From the NCBI RefSeq assembly GCF_004664715.2, contig NC_051072.1:32137994-32201993 (forward strand): a stretch of DNA of 64,000 nucleotides, given 5' to 3'. Under the pieces are notes generated by a model. The model saw only the letters and a program-made list of their open reading frames with translations, was not told the origin of the DNA and did no database searches. A program made the translations under genes and the position numbers. Within the stretch, counting starts at the first letter, position 1; the number at the start of each line of letters is the position of its first letter. Source of the stretch: Peromyscus leucopus. Its lineage: Eukaryota; Chordata; Mammalia; Rodentia; Cricetidae. This document shows, piece by piece, positions 1 through 11,371 of this stretch.

Positions 1-95
1 AATGTTGTTGTTCTCTCCTACCTTGGGATTGAACTCAGTTTGCTTGGCTTGTATCGTGAGCACCTCTACCTGCTTAGCCATCCTGCTGACCCAAG
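1..95 (-). repeat. B3/B4-type SINE fragment, antisense, cut by window edge
   Basis: The text reads as the reverse complement of the tRNA-derived head of a rodent SINE: 'gggattgaactcag' followed by 'cttagccatcctgctgaccc', the usual antisense A/B-box end with the gctgagccatct motif. It enters from outside the window, so its tail and full length are unknown. It carries degenerate RNA polymerase III promoter boxes and is not a real tRNA gene. Confidence 0.7.
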
Positions 96-2094
96 AAGTA
101 ATACTTCTTAAGTAGGTTATCATATAAAGAATTCCTGGTTTATAATGAGCACCCCGACTAAAACCATGGAATGTATAGGGCCAGTAAATGACATAAATGA
201 GATCTGAATCAAGACTTGATGTAAAAATACACTCTTTTTTAAAACATCACTATGTGATAGTCAGTGAATAGCTGTGGCAGTCCATTAAGACCACGTGAAT
301 GGAGTTTGGAATTTGTGGATGAAAAGATAGAGTTATTGAGTATGTAATTCAAAAGATCAGGAGCTGGTATCTGAAGGTTTATTTGTAAGAATTCACATGC
401 TTTAAAGAGAAGCACAAAGGGATTGTAAGTTCAATACCAAACCCTCAGAATGTCTATTCTCTAAATTATCTCAATGCTATTTTAAGGAGCTAAGTTATCT
501 GATGTATGTGCCTGTTACGTTAAATCATTTTATAATTCTTTCTTTTGATAACATTACAAGCATCAAAAGTGTTTAGACCAGGAGGTTAAAAAGGACAGTC
601 TTTCAAAAAGGAGTTCTTTGTTCTATTGTCGCCTGCTAAAATAGTTATTCAGTAAAAGAAAGAAAATATAGAAAATGGAGAATACATATGCTTTTTAAAA
701 GGACAGCCTAAGTATTCCTGCAGTAAATGATACAGATGCATAAGTGCCCAGGAGGTATCTTTCTATAAACGAGTTTCCATACTTTAAAAGAATTTTATTA
801 TATGAAAGTCCCTTGATCTTTATCAGAGTGCTCAATTTTTTCCTATAGAAAATTCATTTCTTTTAGAATTTGATGACATTGTGTCCCTCAGGAATTACAA
901 ATGTCTTTTAAGCGAAGCGAACCAGCGAGTTTTATCAACAAAGACATGAGTTTGTGCATAAAGAAGTAGAAAATAGATGCCAAGCGTATTGGTTGAGACA
1001 GGACAAGTCACACTCTGATAAAGTTTGCCCTGCAACTTCCAAAGTTTCATACAGCAAAATTTATTTCTCAGTCAATTTTCTTTCTGAGGCAGGTGAGTCT
1101 CCAGACTCTTTTTAATCCCAATGAGACAGGGGATCTTTGTGGCTAGTATCTCACAGCTTCATTCTCTCAGAAGAGGGTGGAGGCTGGTCCCTACCAAGAT
1201 ATGTATCACCTCCGCTCCCATCCTGCCAGGAAGATTTGGTTCCCACTGTTCATCTCACTGTAAAGAAAGTTGGGAAGCATCTTTCTCAATATCTACACAC
1301 AGGAAATAATATAACACACAGATATAGCATCATACATTCCATAGGGGGGTTTTCATGATAGTGAGAAGGGCACTAAAAGAGAGGCTAGCAAGGTACAAAG
1401 GTGAACTTGGCCAATGTCAAGAAACAACTAGAAAGTCCCACCTTGTGGGAAAATTTAAAACTTAGAAGCCATGGCTAGTCCACCCCATAGGAATGGTCCC
1501 CATTGTGACCCTTTCTTGTTCTCATAGGCTTTACACTGTCCTTCTGTTTGCTCCATCTTGTTAATTCCCAAAATGTATCCTCCAGAAAGATCTGAGTGCT
1601 TTCCTAAAGCATAGCAATGTTACCGACAGGGATGTGACTGAGCACAGTTCCCCGTCCTTCACATTTCTAAAATTTAATGGTTATTCATCTTTCTTAGTAA
1701 CTTAGGTTTAAGAAAATGCTGCTGATTTTTAACACGTAAAACAAGAATACATAAGTTTTCCAATTTAGTATGCTGTGTAAATCTCATATTGATACCTCCC
1801 TCCTCTTTGGAACATGGAAGTGGATTCCTGGGAGAATGATATGTAAAGGAAAGATGAAACACATGGACTATAAATAAAGGACAACCTTTGCTGACATTCA
1901 TTTCTCTTAAACCTTCCTTATAGGAAAGTAGTTTTTCATGCCATCTCTGATTTACAATTATGAGAGAATGCACTACTAAATACTAAAGAGATAGAGAAGA
2001 GAATTTTGTTCTAATTTGAAAATCATCTTTATAGAAATTAAACTGAAAACGCTTTAATATCCTAAATCCAAGGGGAAAACAACAAACATCCTGA
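96..2094. other. No gene or clear repeat recognised
   Basis: AT-rich sequence with no long open frame, no splice-flanked coding stretch and no repeat family that I can name. Overlapping open frames of 62-73 codons near 1121-1358 and one of 99 codons at 1674-1973 (minus strand) have no motif and do not look coding. The last few hundred bases may grade into the ancient L1 that is clear from about 2095. Confidence 0.6.
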
Positions 2095-2605
2095 CACAGA
2101 AGACATGGAAACACAAAGCACCCAAACCTATGAGATTAGAAAAGACAGTTCTGAGGTGGAAGTGTATAGTAACAAAGCCATACATTAAGAAAGAAAAGTA
2201 TCTTAAATAAGCTAATGATAAAGCTCAAGAAGTAAGAAAAAATACTTTAAAAATCTCATACCAGCAGAAGGGAGGGGAAAACAAAGGTCTCAGCAGATAA
2301 ATTAGAATCTATATAAATGATAACATAAAATAAAACTATAATAAAGGTGGTCACTGAAAAGATGAGTAAACTTTTAGCTAGATTAATTAAGAAGTATATC
2401 AAAGAAATAAAACTTTAAATGACAGAAGCTTTACAACTTACACTACTGAAATATGAAAGATCAGAGCAGATGACTATAAACAATTATACAATGTTTAATT
2501 ACCTAACCTGGAAGACATGGCTAAATTCTTAGAAATATACAACCTGTGCAGATGGAATCAGTCAATGCCAAATAAGGAGAGTGAATAAAAAACTGAAAAA
2601 CCTCC
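2095..2605 (+). mobile_element. L1-B, left part: ancient L1 ORF2 fragment
   Basis: A decayed copy of the middle of L1 ORF2 (between the endonuclease and reverse transcriptase core). Recognisable phrases include the 'accctatggga'-like stretch near 2127, 'tagctagattaattaagaag' at 2377 and the region 2510-2600 ending in 'gaaaaacctcc'. The frame is destroyed by stops and indels. The expected continuation of ORF2 does not follow at 2606 but resumes near 9126, so the element was split by L1-A. The far end at 13.5-13.8 kb looks like an old eutherian L1M-type 3' UTR, so this is the oldest layer of the stack. Confidence 0.7.
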
Positions 2606-3400
2606 AAGCTGTTCTGGCCTGGGAAGTAGGTAGGCTGATAACAGATCTGCACCTTTCCCTTCTTTCCTCTAAATTCAAAACCCCCATTTCATCCCTAGCT
2701 CTGTAGAAGTCCACTTGCTGCAGACTCCCATTCCTCTGTCCTCATCTCCATCTGAATGTGAAGATCTTCTTCTCCAACCTTGCTCCTCACTCATCCTGTT
2801 ATCAAAGTACCTAATTCCAGCAGGCATTCCCTGGGAACCCACCTGCCAAGCCTGCCAGAGGAGCAAGTAGGCCAGTAAAATCTGCGGGCAAGCTTTAGAC
2901 CTTAACTCTCCCTCCTTCCCTCCATGTCCAGTGTCCCATTCTCATGTCTAGGTCTGTGGGAGACTGTTTATTGTGGTCTCTCATCATTTCACTGCTCCTA
3001 TCCCAGGGGACTAAGCAGATCTGGGTGGAATCACCTGCTTTCCTCCTGCCTGTGGACCTCCCTCAACCTCCCATTCAGTTCATCCCCATTCATAAGTATC
3101 AACCCCCAATGCCAGAAACATTTTCTACTGGGAACTCCCAGTGGTCACACTTGGCAGAATCCCATAGAATTCATTAGCAGGTAACACACAGCCATCACGC
3201 CCTCCTAAGAAGCAAAGAGGGTAACCAAAACCAAGGGGGAGGGGAAACACCTACTCAATAAAGACAACACTAGGTATCAGCACCTAGACTTATGTACATC
3301 TCAAACCAAGATGTTTATATGCCAGCATAAGCACACAATCAAAAGCCAAGACAATATGTCTCCACTAAAGCCCAGCAACCATACTATAGTAGGCACTGAG
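2606..3400 (+). promoter_or_regulatory. L1-A 5' UTR relic
   Basis: C/T-rich and then A-rich untranslated region that precedes ORF1. The segment from about 3330, 'tatgtctccactaaagcccag' type text through 'taggcactgagtatt', matches the end of rodent L1 5' UTRs just upstream of ORF1. In intact elements this region holds the internal RNA polymerase II promoter. No activity should be assumed in such a diverged copy. Confidence 0.6.
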
Positions 3401-4265
3401 TATTGTAACAGCTAAAACAGAAGATGAGGACCTTTAAATAGCCCTTATGGATATGATCCCAGTTCTAAAAGAAGAAATGAATAAATAACTTAAAGAAATC
3501 TATGAAAACACAAGTGTACAGTGGAATGAAATGAATAAAACAGTTCAATGCCTGATAGTAGAAATAAAGAACACACAAACTGAGGGAAATCTGGAAATAA
3601 AAAATTTGGGAATTCAAACAGGAACTTCAGAAGCAAGCCTCACTAATAGAACACAAGAGATAAAAGAATTTGAGGCACTGAAGACATGATAGAGGAAATG
3701 GATGCCTTAGTCCAAAAAAAAAAAAAGTTAAATCTAAAAAACAAACAAACAAACAAAAAAAAACAACAAAAAAAAACCAACAACAACAACAACAAAAAAA
3801 CACCCTGGCACAAAATATCCAGGAAATCTGGAGCATTATGAAAAGACCAAATTTATGAATAATTGGAATAGAGGAAGGAGGAAGAACCCAGGTCAATGGC
3901 ACAGAAAATATTTTCAATAAAAATCATATAAGAAAATTCCTTAATCTAAAGAAGGAGGTGCTTATCAAAGTATAAGGAGTATAGAGAACACTGGACCAGA
4001 GATAAAGTCTCCTCAGGACAGAATAACCATAGCACTAAACATACAGAACAAAGAAAGAATATTAAAAGCTGCAAGTGAAAAAGACCAAGTAACATATGAA
4101 AGCCGACCTTAGAATAAAAACATATAGTTCTCAGTGGAGAGTCTAAAAGCCAGAAGGACCTGGACAGATGTTTTAGAGACTCTGAGAGACCACATATGCC
4201 AGCCCAGACCACTACATAGTCAGACTTTCCTTTGGGCCACCAGTTGACAAATAATGACATGAAGA

Positions 4266-4266
<1 letters not shown>
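3400..4266 (+). pseudogene. L1-A ORF1 (ORF1p RNA-binding protein) relic
   Basis: Old copy of the ORF1 reading frame, whose intact product is a trimeric coiled-coil RNA chaperone. The A-rich coiled-coil part (3470-3720) is followed by the conserved RNA-binding core and C-terminal region (about 3820-4230, including 'aatatccaggaaatctgg'). Stops and indels break the frame throughout, and a stretch near 3711-3800 has become simple A-rich sequence. Sequence after the LTR insertion (about 4585-4760) probably contains the end of ORF1 and the inter-ORF region. Confidence 0.7.
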
Positions 4267-4302
<36 letters not shown>

Positions 4303-4584
4303 TATGAAAGCCTTAGCTTAGGCCTTTTCCCAATGAGCTCTTATAACTTAGATTAACCTGTTTTGATTAATCTACACATGGCTTGGTTACCTGTCCTCTG
4401 TACCATATGTCTAACTTCTTCAGTGTCTTGCTGGCATTTCTCATGCACCTAGATTCATCCAAGTTCTTCTCTTTGCTGGGAAGTCCTGCCCGTTCTCTCT
4501 TACCCAGCTATTGGGCATTTTGCTCTTTATTAAACCAATCACAGTGACACAACTTCACACCATGTGAACAAATATTCTGTAACA
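4267..4584 (-). mobile_element. Antisense solo-LTR-like fragment with (ATT)n, inside L1-A
   Basis: Read on the minus strand it starts TGTTACAG and carries 'gattggtttaataaagagc', 'gggcaggacttcc' and 'ggttaatctaagttataagagct', an arrangement shared by rodent ERV LTRs. The plus-strand left edge is an (ATT)n microsatellite at 4267-4303, probably grown from an 'aataataat' stretch of the LTR. It interrupts L1-A near the end of ORF1, so it is younger than L1-A. I cannot name the LTR family with confidence. Confidence 0.6.
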
Positions 4585-4782
4585 CTAGTACACTCGGCAA
4601 AACAATCTCTTTTAATAGATTGAGAAAATAAGACCTTTTCATGATAAAATTAAATTTAAGCAGCAGCTATAAATCTAGCCCAAATGAAGGCACCACTGTG
4701 AAAACTTAAATCTGAATAGAGTAAACCATACCCAAGAAAACACAAGAAATAAATAATTCCAGACCAGCAAATCAAAATAGGG

Positions 4783-4787
<5 letters not shown>

Positions 4788-4829
<42 letters not shown>
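4788..4829. repeat. (CA)n microsatellite within L1-A
   Basis: About 21 uninterrupted CA units. It lies just upstream of the ORF2 relic and creates artefactual cysteine/valine-rich open frames on the minus strand. Confidence 0.97.
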
Positions 4830-4830
<1 letters not shown>

Positions 4831-4839
4831 ACAACAGCA

Positions 4840-7745
4840 AAATAACAGAAGTGAACAGACATTGCTCATTGCTGCCTGTCAACATCAATGGTCTCAACTC
4901 CCCAGTAAAAAGATACAGACTAACAGAATGGGATGGATGAGAAAACAGAATCTGTCCTTCTGCTGTATCCAAGACATACACTTTGTCATCAAAAATAGAT
5001 ATCACCTCTAGGTAAAAGGATGAAAAAAGGTATTCCAAGAAAATAGACCTAGGAAGCAAGCTGGTGTAGCCATTTTAATATCTGGCAAACTAGATTTCAA
5101 TCCAAAAGCAAGCAGCAGAAATATTCATTGAAGGAAAAATCCACCAAGAAGACATTGCAGTTCTTAACATCTAATCACCAAATACAAGGATAACCAAGTT
5201 CATAAAAGAAACACTACTACAGCTTAAATCACGTATTGAGCCTCACATACCCCACTCTCACCAGTGGACATGTCATCCAAACAAAAGCTAAACAGAGAAA
5301 TGCTGGAGCTAACTGATATTGTAAACCAAATAGATCTGTTGGATACTTACAGAACATTTCACCCAAAGACAGAACAACATAGCGTCTTCTCAGAACCTCA
5401 TGACACTTATTCTAAAATTGACCATACACTCAGACATAAAGCAAGCCTCAACAGATACTGACCACCACAATTTATCAACAACAGAAATAACAGAAAGCTT
5501 ACAAACTCGTGGAAACTGAACAGCTCTTCTGAATGAAAAAAAAAATGGGTCAAGACAAAAATTAAAAAACGAAATGCAAGACTTTTAAAAATTGAATGAA
5601 GATGAATAAACAGCATACTCAAACTTATGGGACATGATGAAGGTGGTTCTGAGAGGTCAGCTCATAGCACTAAAGTTTCTGCATAGAAAAATTGGAGAGA
5701 TCTCACACTAGCAACTTAACAGCACACCTGAAAGCTCTAGAACAAAAGGAAGAAATCACCCCTCAAAGAAGTAAGCTGCAAGAAATAATCAAACTCAAGA
5801 CCGAAATCAATACAATAGCAATAAAAAATACTATAGAGCATCAATGAGGCAAAGAACTGGTTCTTTGAGAAAATTAATAAGATTGACAAAACCTTAGGCA
5901 AGAGAACAAAAAGGCAGAGAAAAAATACAAATTAATAAAATTAGAGATTAAAAGAGGAACATAACAACACACACCTAGGAAATCTAGACAATTAGAAGTA
6001 TTTTTTCAAAAAACTCATATTCCACTAAATTTGAAAGTCTAAAAGAAATGGATAATTTTCTTGATAATGTATCACTTACCAAAGTTAAATCTAGATCACA
6101 TAGGCAATTTAAGCAGACCTGTAATCCCTAGTGAAATAGATGCAGTCATAAAAGACTCCCAATAACAACAACAACAACAACAACAAAGCCCAGGACCAGG
6201 TGGTTTTAGTACAGAATTTTCATTGGACTTTGAAAGAATAGTTAATGCCAACATTTCTCATATTATTCCACAGTTTAGAAACAGGAGCATTATTTGAATT
6301 ATTAATGAGGCAATAGTTATGCTGATAACTAAACCACATAAAGACCTAACAAAAAAAGAGAACTATGATCATAGATGCAAAAAACTCAATAAAATGCTTG
6401 CAAACTGAGTACAAGAACATATCAAAAAGATCATTCATCATGATCAAGTAGCTTCATCCCAGAGATGCAAGGATGGTTCATTGTATGTAAATCAATAAAT
6501 GTAATCAACCATATAAAGAAACTGAAAGACAAAAAACACCTGAGCATCCCATTAGATGCTGAAAGACCTTTGAAAAAACCCCAACACTTCATAATAAAAG
6601 TTCTAGAGGGATCAGGGATACAAGGGACATACCTAAAAAGAATAGAAGCAGTTTACAGTTAGCCCATAACCAACATCAACTTAAATAGAGAAAAACTCAA
6701 AGCAATTCCACTAAAATCAGCAATAAGACTAGGTTGCTCACTCTCTTCATACTTATTCAATATAGTCCTTGAAGTCTTAGCTAGAGCAATTAGTCAAGGA
6801 GATCTAGGAGATACAAATTGGGAAGGAAGAATTCAAAGTATTGGTATTTGCAGATAGTATGCATAAGCGACTCTAAAAATTCTATTGGGAAACTCCTAAA
6901 TCTGATAAATACTTTCCTCAAAGTAGTTAGACACAAAATTAATGCACAAAAGTTATACACAAATGACATATAGACTAAGAAAAAAATCATGGAAACAACA
7001 CTCTTACAATAGCCTCAAATAATATAAAATATCCTTGGGGTATCTAATCAAGGAAGTTAAAGACTTACATCATAAAAGCTTTAAGGCATTGGAGAGTGAA
7101 ATTAAAGAAGACATCAGAAGATGGAAGGATCTCCCATGACCATGAATCAGTAGGATTGTAAAGTAAAAATGGCCACCCTACCAAAAGCAATCTACAGATT
7201 CAATCCAATTTCCATCAAAATTCCAACACAATTACTTATAGACCTCAAAAGTACAAGTTAACTTCATATGGAAATGAAAAAAGTCAGGCTAGCTAACATA
7301 ATCATGAACAATTAAAAAAAAAAAAAAAAACTTCTAGAGCTATCATCATTTCTGATTTTTTTTTTTTTCGAGACAGGGTTTCTCTGTGTAGCTTTGGAGC
7401 CTTTCCTGGAACTCACTCTGTAGACCAGGCTGGCCTTGAGCTCACAGAGATCTACCTGGCTCTGCCTCCCAAGTGCTGGGATTAAAGGTGTGTGCCACCG
7501 CCACCTGGCCATCATTCTGGATTTTAAGTTGTATCACAGAGCTACAGTAATAAAAACAGCATAGTATTAGCATGAAGACAGACACATTGATCAATAGAAT
7601 TGAATTAAAAACCCACACAGAAATCCACACACTTATAGACACCTGATTTTTTTTTTATAAAGAAGCCAGAAATACACAATGGAAAAATGAAAACATCTTC
7701 AGCAAATGGTGCTGGTCAAACTGGAAAGCTGCTTGGGTGACTAAA
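4840..7745 (+). pseudogene. L1-A ORF2 (endonuclease / reverse transcriptase) relic
   Basis: Nearly collinear with rodent L1 ORF2. The endonuclease domain covers about 4880-5500; an open piece at 5264-5461 keeps LNREMLELTDIVNQIDLLDT. The linker runs to about 6120 and the reverse transcriptase domain to about 7250; an open piece at 6465-6662 keeps INVINHIKKLKDKKHLSIPL. The RT active-site motif is recognisable at 6847-6858 but reads FADS in place of the expected F/Y-A-D-D, so a catalytic aspartate is lost. Many stops and frameshifts are present. The C-terminal cysteine-rich part is missing: the text passes from the middle ORF2 phrase near 7700 to 3' UTR sequence by about 7750, so an internal deletion is likely. 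Confidence 0.85.
7356..7510 (-). repeat. B1 SINE, antisense, inserted in L1-A ORF2
   Basis: Reverse complement of a full B1 (7SL-derived): poly-T, then 'cgagacagggtttctctgtg', 'gaccaggctggcc', 'aagtgctgggattaaaggtg' and 'ccaccgccacctggcc'. The copy is well preserved, so it is fairly young. Flanks 'atcatttctgat' (left) and 'atcattctggat' (right) form a slightly diverged target-site duplication. The same right-hand text continues the ORF2 relic. Confidence 0.95.
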
Positions 7746-9125
7746 AAAGTCACTGTTCTACTAAGGGAACATAACAATAAAACGACTTCTAATGACATTA
7801 TGTTATACTCATAGATCAGTGCCTTGCTCAACCATCAACAGAGAAGCTTCCTCCTGCAGTAGATGAGAACAAATATAGAGACCCACAGCCAGACATTATG
7901 TAGAAAGTGAGGGACCTTGGAGCACTCATCCAGAAATGGGAAGTCTTTATCAAATCTCTTCCCCAAGGTTTCAGGAAACCCTGCAGAAGAGGAAGCAGAA
8001 AGAGTGTAAGAGCCAGAGGGGATGGAGGACAGCAATAAAACAGGGCTTTCTAGACAGAAAAGAATGGATGCACTTTGAACTCAGAGACTGAGGCAGCACT
8101 TCACCATCTAGGGTACAAGAGCTGAGAGAAGTGGACACATCTCTCCATCCCTAACCCTTGGAGAAGCCATCTCCAGTTGATAACAACTTGAAAATGAAAA
8201 TTTAATTTTCTCCAAGGAGTCCCACTGGGAAAACAAATTATATTAAGGGTAGGCTGCATGCCCAACAGAAAACAAACTCAATGGCATCATTGGAGGTAGT
8301 TTTGTCTCATAATGTTATATATAGAATCTTTTTAAAAATTATCTTAATTTTATTTAAATATATGTATTTATATGCATATATACTCTCTTTTTACCTTATA
8401 AGTCCTTTGCATATATATTATAGTTTCCAGTCTAGTGTTTCTATGGGATTCCTGAGTTAGGAATGGGTGGGTCTCTGAGTCTATATGTTTCACCTGCCTT
8501 GCCTTGTTCTCTTTCCTTTCTGTTGGCTTGTTTTGTTCTAATCCAATGTACTGAGTTTTGTTTTGTTGTTGTCGTGGTGTTTTTTTTTTATTTTAATATA
8601 TGTTTTTTCATTTTAAATACCAACCACAGTCCCCCCTCCTTCCCTTTCCTCCCATCCCCTCCACCTCCCCACCCCACTCTCATTCACTCCTCAGAGAGGA
8701 TAAGGCTTCCCATGGGTAGTTACAAAGTCTGGCACATCAAGTTGAGGCAGGCCCAAGCCCCTCCCCCCTGTTCAAGGCTGAGCAAGGTGTATCACGATGG
8801 GGAAAACCCACAGAAACAGCTGACCCGAACTTAGTGGGAGCTCACGGACTCTGGACTGACAGTTGGGGAGCCTGCAGGAGACTGAATGTGGGTGACAGTT
8901 GTGAGGCTTTGTCTGTTTTATCTCATTATATTTATTTAATTATTACCCGTTATAAGCCCATTTCTTTTCTAATGAGAGATGGAAAGGGCATGGGTCCATA
9001 TGGGAGTGGAGGTGAGGATGAACTGGGGGGAAGAGAGGGAGGGGAAATTATAATCAGTATATATTATGTAAGGGGGGGAGTTCTTTCCAATAAAATGCAA
9101 AAAGAAAGGAAGAAGAGGGAAGAAA
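7746..9125 (+). mobile_element. L1-A 3' UTR
   Basis: Typical rodent Lx 3' UTR: 'gatcagtgccttgctcaacc', 'cttcctcctgcagtagatg', 'agagccagaggggatggagg', then after an inserted L1 piece 'ttctaatgagagatggaaag', a G-rich polypurine block at 8997-9045 and a tail with 'caataaaatgcaaaaag'. The G-rich purine tract is a conserved feature of L1 3' UTRs and can form G-quadruplexes in active elements. The tail ends about 9125, where L1-B resumes. Confidence 0.8.
8575..8905 (-). mobile_element. L1-E: small L1 3' end with 5' inversion
   Basis: From 8575 to about 8790 the sequence is an antisense L1 3' UTR (poly-T side left, then 'taccaaccacagtc', C/T-rich tract, 'catcaagttgaggcagg', 'caaggctgagcaaggt'). From about 8795 to 8905 it switches to sense L1 3'-UTR text ('acccacagaaacagctgacc', 'ggagctcacggactctgg', 'gaatgtgggtgacagttgtg'). 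Read on the minus strand this is a 3' end in normal order preceded by an inverted upstream piece, the pattern of twin-primed L1 insertions. It interrupts the L1-A 3' UTR. Confidence 0.75.
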
Positions 9126-10440
9126 TAAAGCTTCCCAGAAAGAACTATCTTGACCTCAGGGCTTTGAAATTGATTTCTATAGAACATTCCAAGGAGAACC
9201 AACCCCAACCCTTCTCAGACACCTGTGGACAGTGGAAAGTTACCATGTAAGGCCAATATTACCCTGATGTCAAAACTATTCAAGTATATTACAAAAAAAG
9301 AAAATTATTGATCACTAACCTTGATGAAAACACATGCTAAAATTCACAACCAAATATTATCCAGATGAATTTGGCCGCTCATTAAAAGGATAATTCTTCA
9401 TGATCCAGTGGGGTTTATCCCTGGGATGCAAGAGTGGTTCAAAGCAAGTTGGTAAATGTGATACATCACACTCATCAAACATGTGTGATAAAAATTTTGT
9501 GGTAATATCAACATACACAGCCAAGCTATGTGGCATCAACAGCCTTTCATTATTTATATGTATATATAAAAAACAAAGGAACAAACAATAAATTAGGTGC
9601 ACAAGAAGTGAATACCAAATAATAAAGGCTCATATGGTAAGTGTACAGTGGATATCATACTCAATCAAAAAGATAAAATTTTCCATCTAAGATGAGGAGT
9701 GCCTTTTCCAAAATTTTACCAGTGAGAGAGAGGAGACAGACAGAGAAAGAGACAGAAACAGAGACAGACAGGGAGACAGAGGGACAGAGAAACAAAGAGA
9801 CAGAGACAGAGAAATAGAGAGGGGGACTGGAGGAGGCAGAGTGAAGGAGAAGGAAAAGGGGAGGAGGAAGAAGAAAGAAGAAAAATTGACATGATCTTAT
9901 TGAATGAAAGTCTACAATGACTCCACTGAAAAATACTGTTAGAACTAAGAAATAATTCAGTAAAATTGCACAATACTAACTCAATGTATGAAATCAGTAG
10001 TATTTCTAGAAAACTGTCCTGTTTATATTTTTAAAAAATGCTTAAATAAGTAAATGAAAGGTTTATCCACTGAAAACTATAAGGTATTTATGGGAGAAAT
10101 TGAAGAAGACCCAGGTAAATAGTATTTCATATTCCTGGATTGGAAGAATTAATACTGTTAAAATGTTCCTACTACTCTAAGTGATCTACAAATTTAAGCT
10201 ATCCATATCAAATTTCTATTGTCATTTTCCCCAAAAGAGAAAACTTTATATATCTATAGTCAACAAATCTTTCACAAAATCACCGAGTAAATACAACATG
10301 TAACAGCCAGTCTCTTCAATAAAGGCCATTGAGAAAATTTAATTGCCATATGCAGAAGAATAAAAGTAGATTTGTTTCATACCACAAAGAGTCAAGTGAA
10401 AATGGATTAAAACTTCAGACATGAAGCAATAAAATTATGA
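9126..10440 (+). mobile_element. L1-B, middle part: ancient L1 ORF2 relic
   Basis: Continues L1-B after L1-A. 'cttcccagaaag...gcttt', 'aaggccaatattaccctgat' (9253) and 'atgatccagtggggtttatc' (9399) are reverse transcriptase-region phrases. 'ccactgaaaaatactgttag' (9923) and the segment 10060-10180 belong to the later RT and thumb region. No intact frame is left. A GA/GACA-rich block (9721-9887) expanded inside it. Confidence 0.7.
9721..9887. repeat. GA/GACA-rich low-complexity tract
   Basis: Imperfect purine repeat of GAGA and GACA units passing into GGAGGAAGAAG. It lies inside L1-B and creates a leucine/serine-rich spurious frame on the minus strand. Confidence 0.95.
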
Positions 10441-10768
10441 GAACAGGACTGGGGAGACAGCTTGGCAGGCTAAGCACCTGCTGCATACGTGTGATGGCCT
10501 GAATTTAGATACCCAGAACACTTGTGAAGCTCCATGGAACAGTTTGCATCTGCAGCTGCAGCATTTCTGTGTCCAGATGGGAGACCGAGACAGGAGAATC
10601 CCTGAAAGCTCATGTGCCAGGAGAGCTTGATAGATGTGAGGTGAGCAAGAGTCCCTGTCTTTAATAAAATGGAAGATGAGGACTGACATCTAAGATTTTC
10701 CCCTAATCTCCACGCTCATTCACCTACAGTCACACATGTGAGCACACATACACATGCACACATATATG

Positions 10769-10772
<4 letters not shown>
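10441..10772 (+). repeat. B4/RSINE-type SINE with CA-rich tail
   Basis: tRNA-like head 'actggggagacagcttggca' with 'aagcacctgctgcatacg', then 'gagaccgagacaggagaatcc' (B1-like body) and a tail rich in 'cacacatg' units. This two-part structure fits B4-family SINEs. It interrupts L1-B and grades directly into a (GA)n microsatellite. Confidence 0.7.

Positions 10773-10827
<55 letters not shown>
10773..10827. repeat. (GA)n microsatellite
   Basis: About 27 uninterrupted AG units at the tail of the B4-type SINE, probably grown from the SINE tail. Confidence 0.97.
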
Positions 10828-10831
<4 letters not shown>

Positions 10832-10956
10832 AGAAACACTGTCAGAATTAAGCAGGTTGCCAACCACATGACACTAGTATAGGTTATGAATGTATTTGGG
10901 GATGATTTCAGAAGCATTCCATGAAAAGTAAAAGCAGAGATATAGATTATATCAAA

Positions 10957-11323
10957 GGGACATTTCAGGGATGAGGTAGAAACCAAAGCAATAGAAACTC
11001 CCAGAAATCTACGAGGATGATCCTAGCTAAGACTCCTAGCAAGAGGGGATACATAGCCTGATCTGGCTGCCTCCTGTAAACCAGGCAAGACTTACAGTGG
11101 AGGGCTTGGGACACAAACCCAGCTGCATAACTTTTGACAATTTGCCCTGCCTACAAGATGTGCTGGGGTAAAGGTGGTGCAGAAATTGTGGGAATGGCCA
11201 ACCAATGACTGGTCCAAGCTTGAGATCCATGCCACCACAGGGAACCCACCCCTGACACTGCCTGGAGCCACAGAATGGATGTCCCAGAAACCTAGACTAT
11301 TACCAAACATGACTGGCAAAAAA

Positions 11324-11371
<48 letters not shown>

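Larger units (their letters stand above)
2606..9125 (+). mobile_element. L1-A: near full-length, inactive rodent (Lx-type) LINE-1
   Basis: The parts lie in the canonical order: 5' UTR (about 2606-3400), ORF1 relic (about 3400-4700), ORF2 relic (about 4840-7745) and 3' UTR (about 7746-9125) ending in an A-rich AATAAA-like tail. The element sits inside the ancient L1-B. Both ORFs are broken by many stops and frameshifts. It was later hit by an antisense LTR fragment (4267-4584), a (CA)n expansion, a B1 SINE (7356-7510) and a small 5'-inverted L1 (8575-8905). The target-site duplication is no longer clear. The family name is from memory; the L1 identity is firm. Confidence 0.85.
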
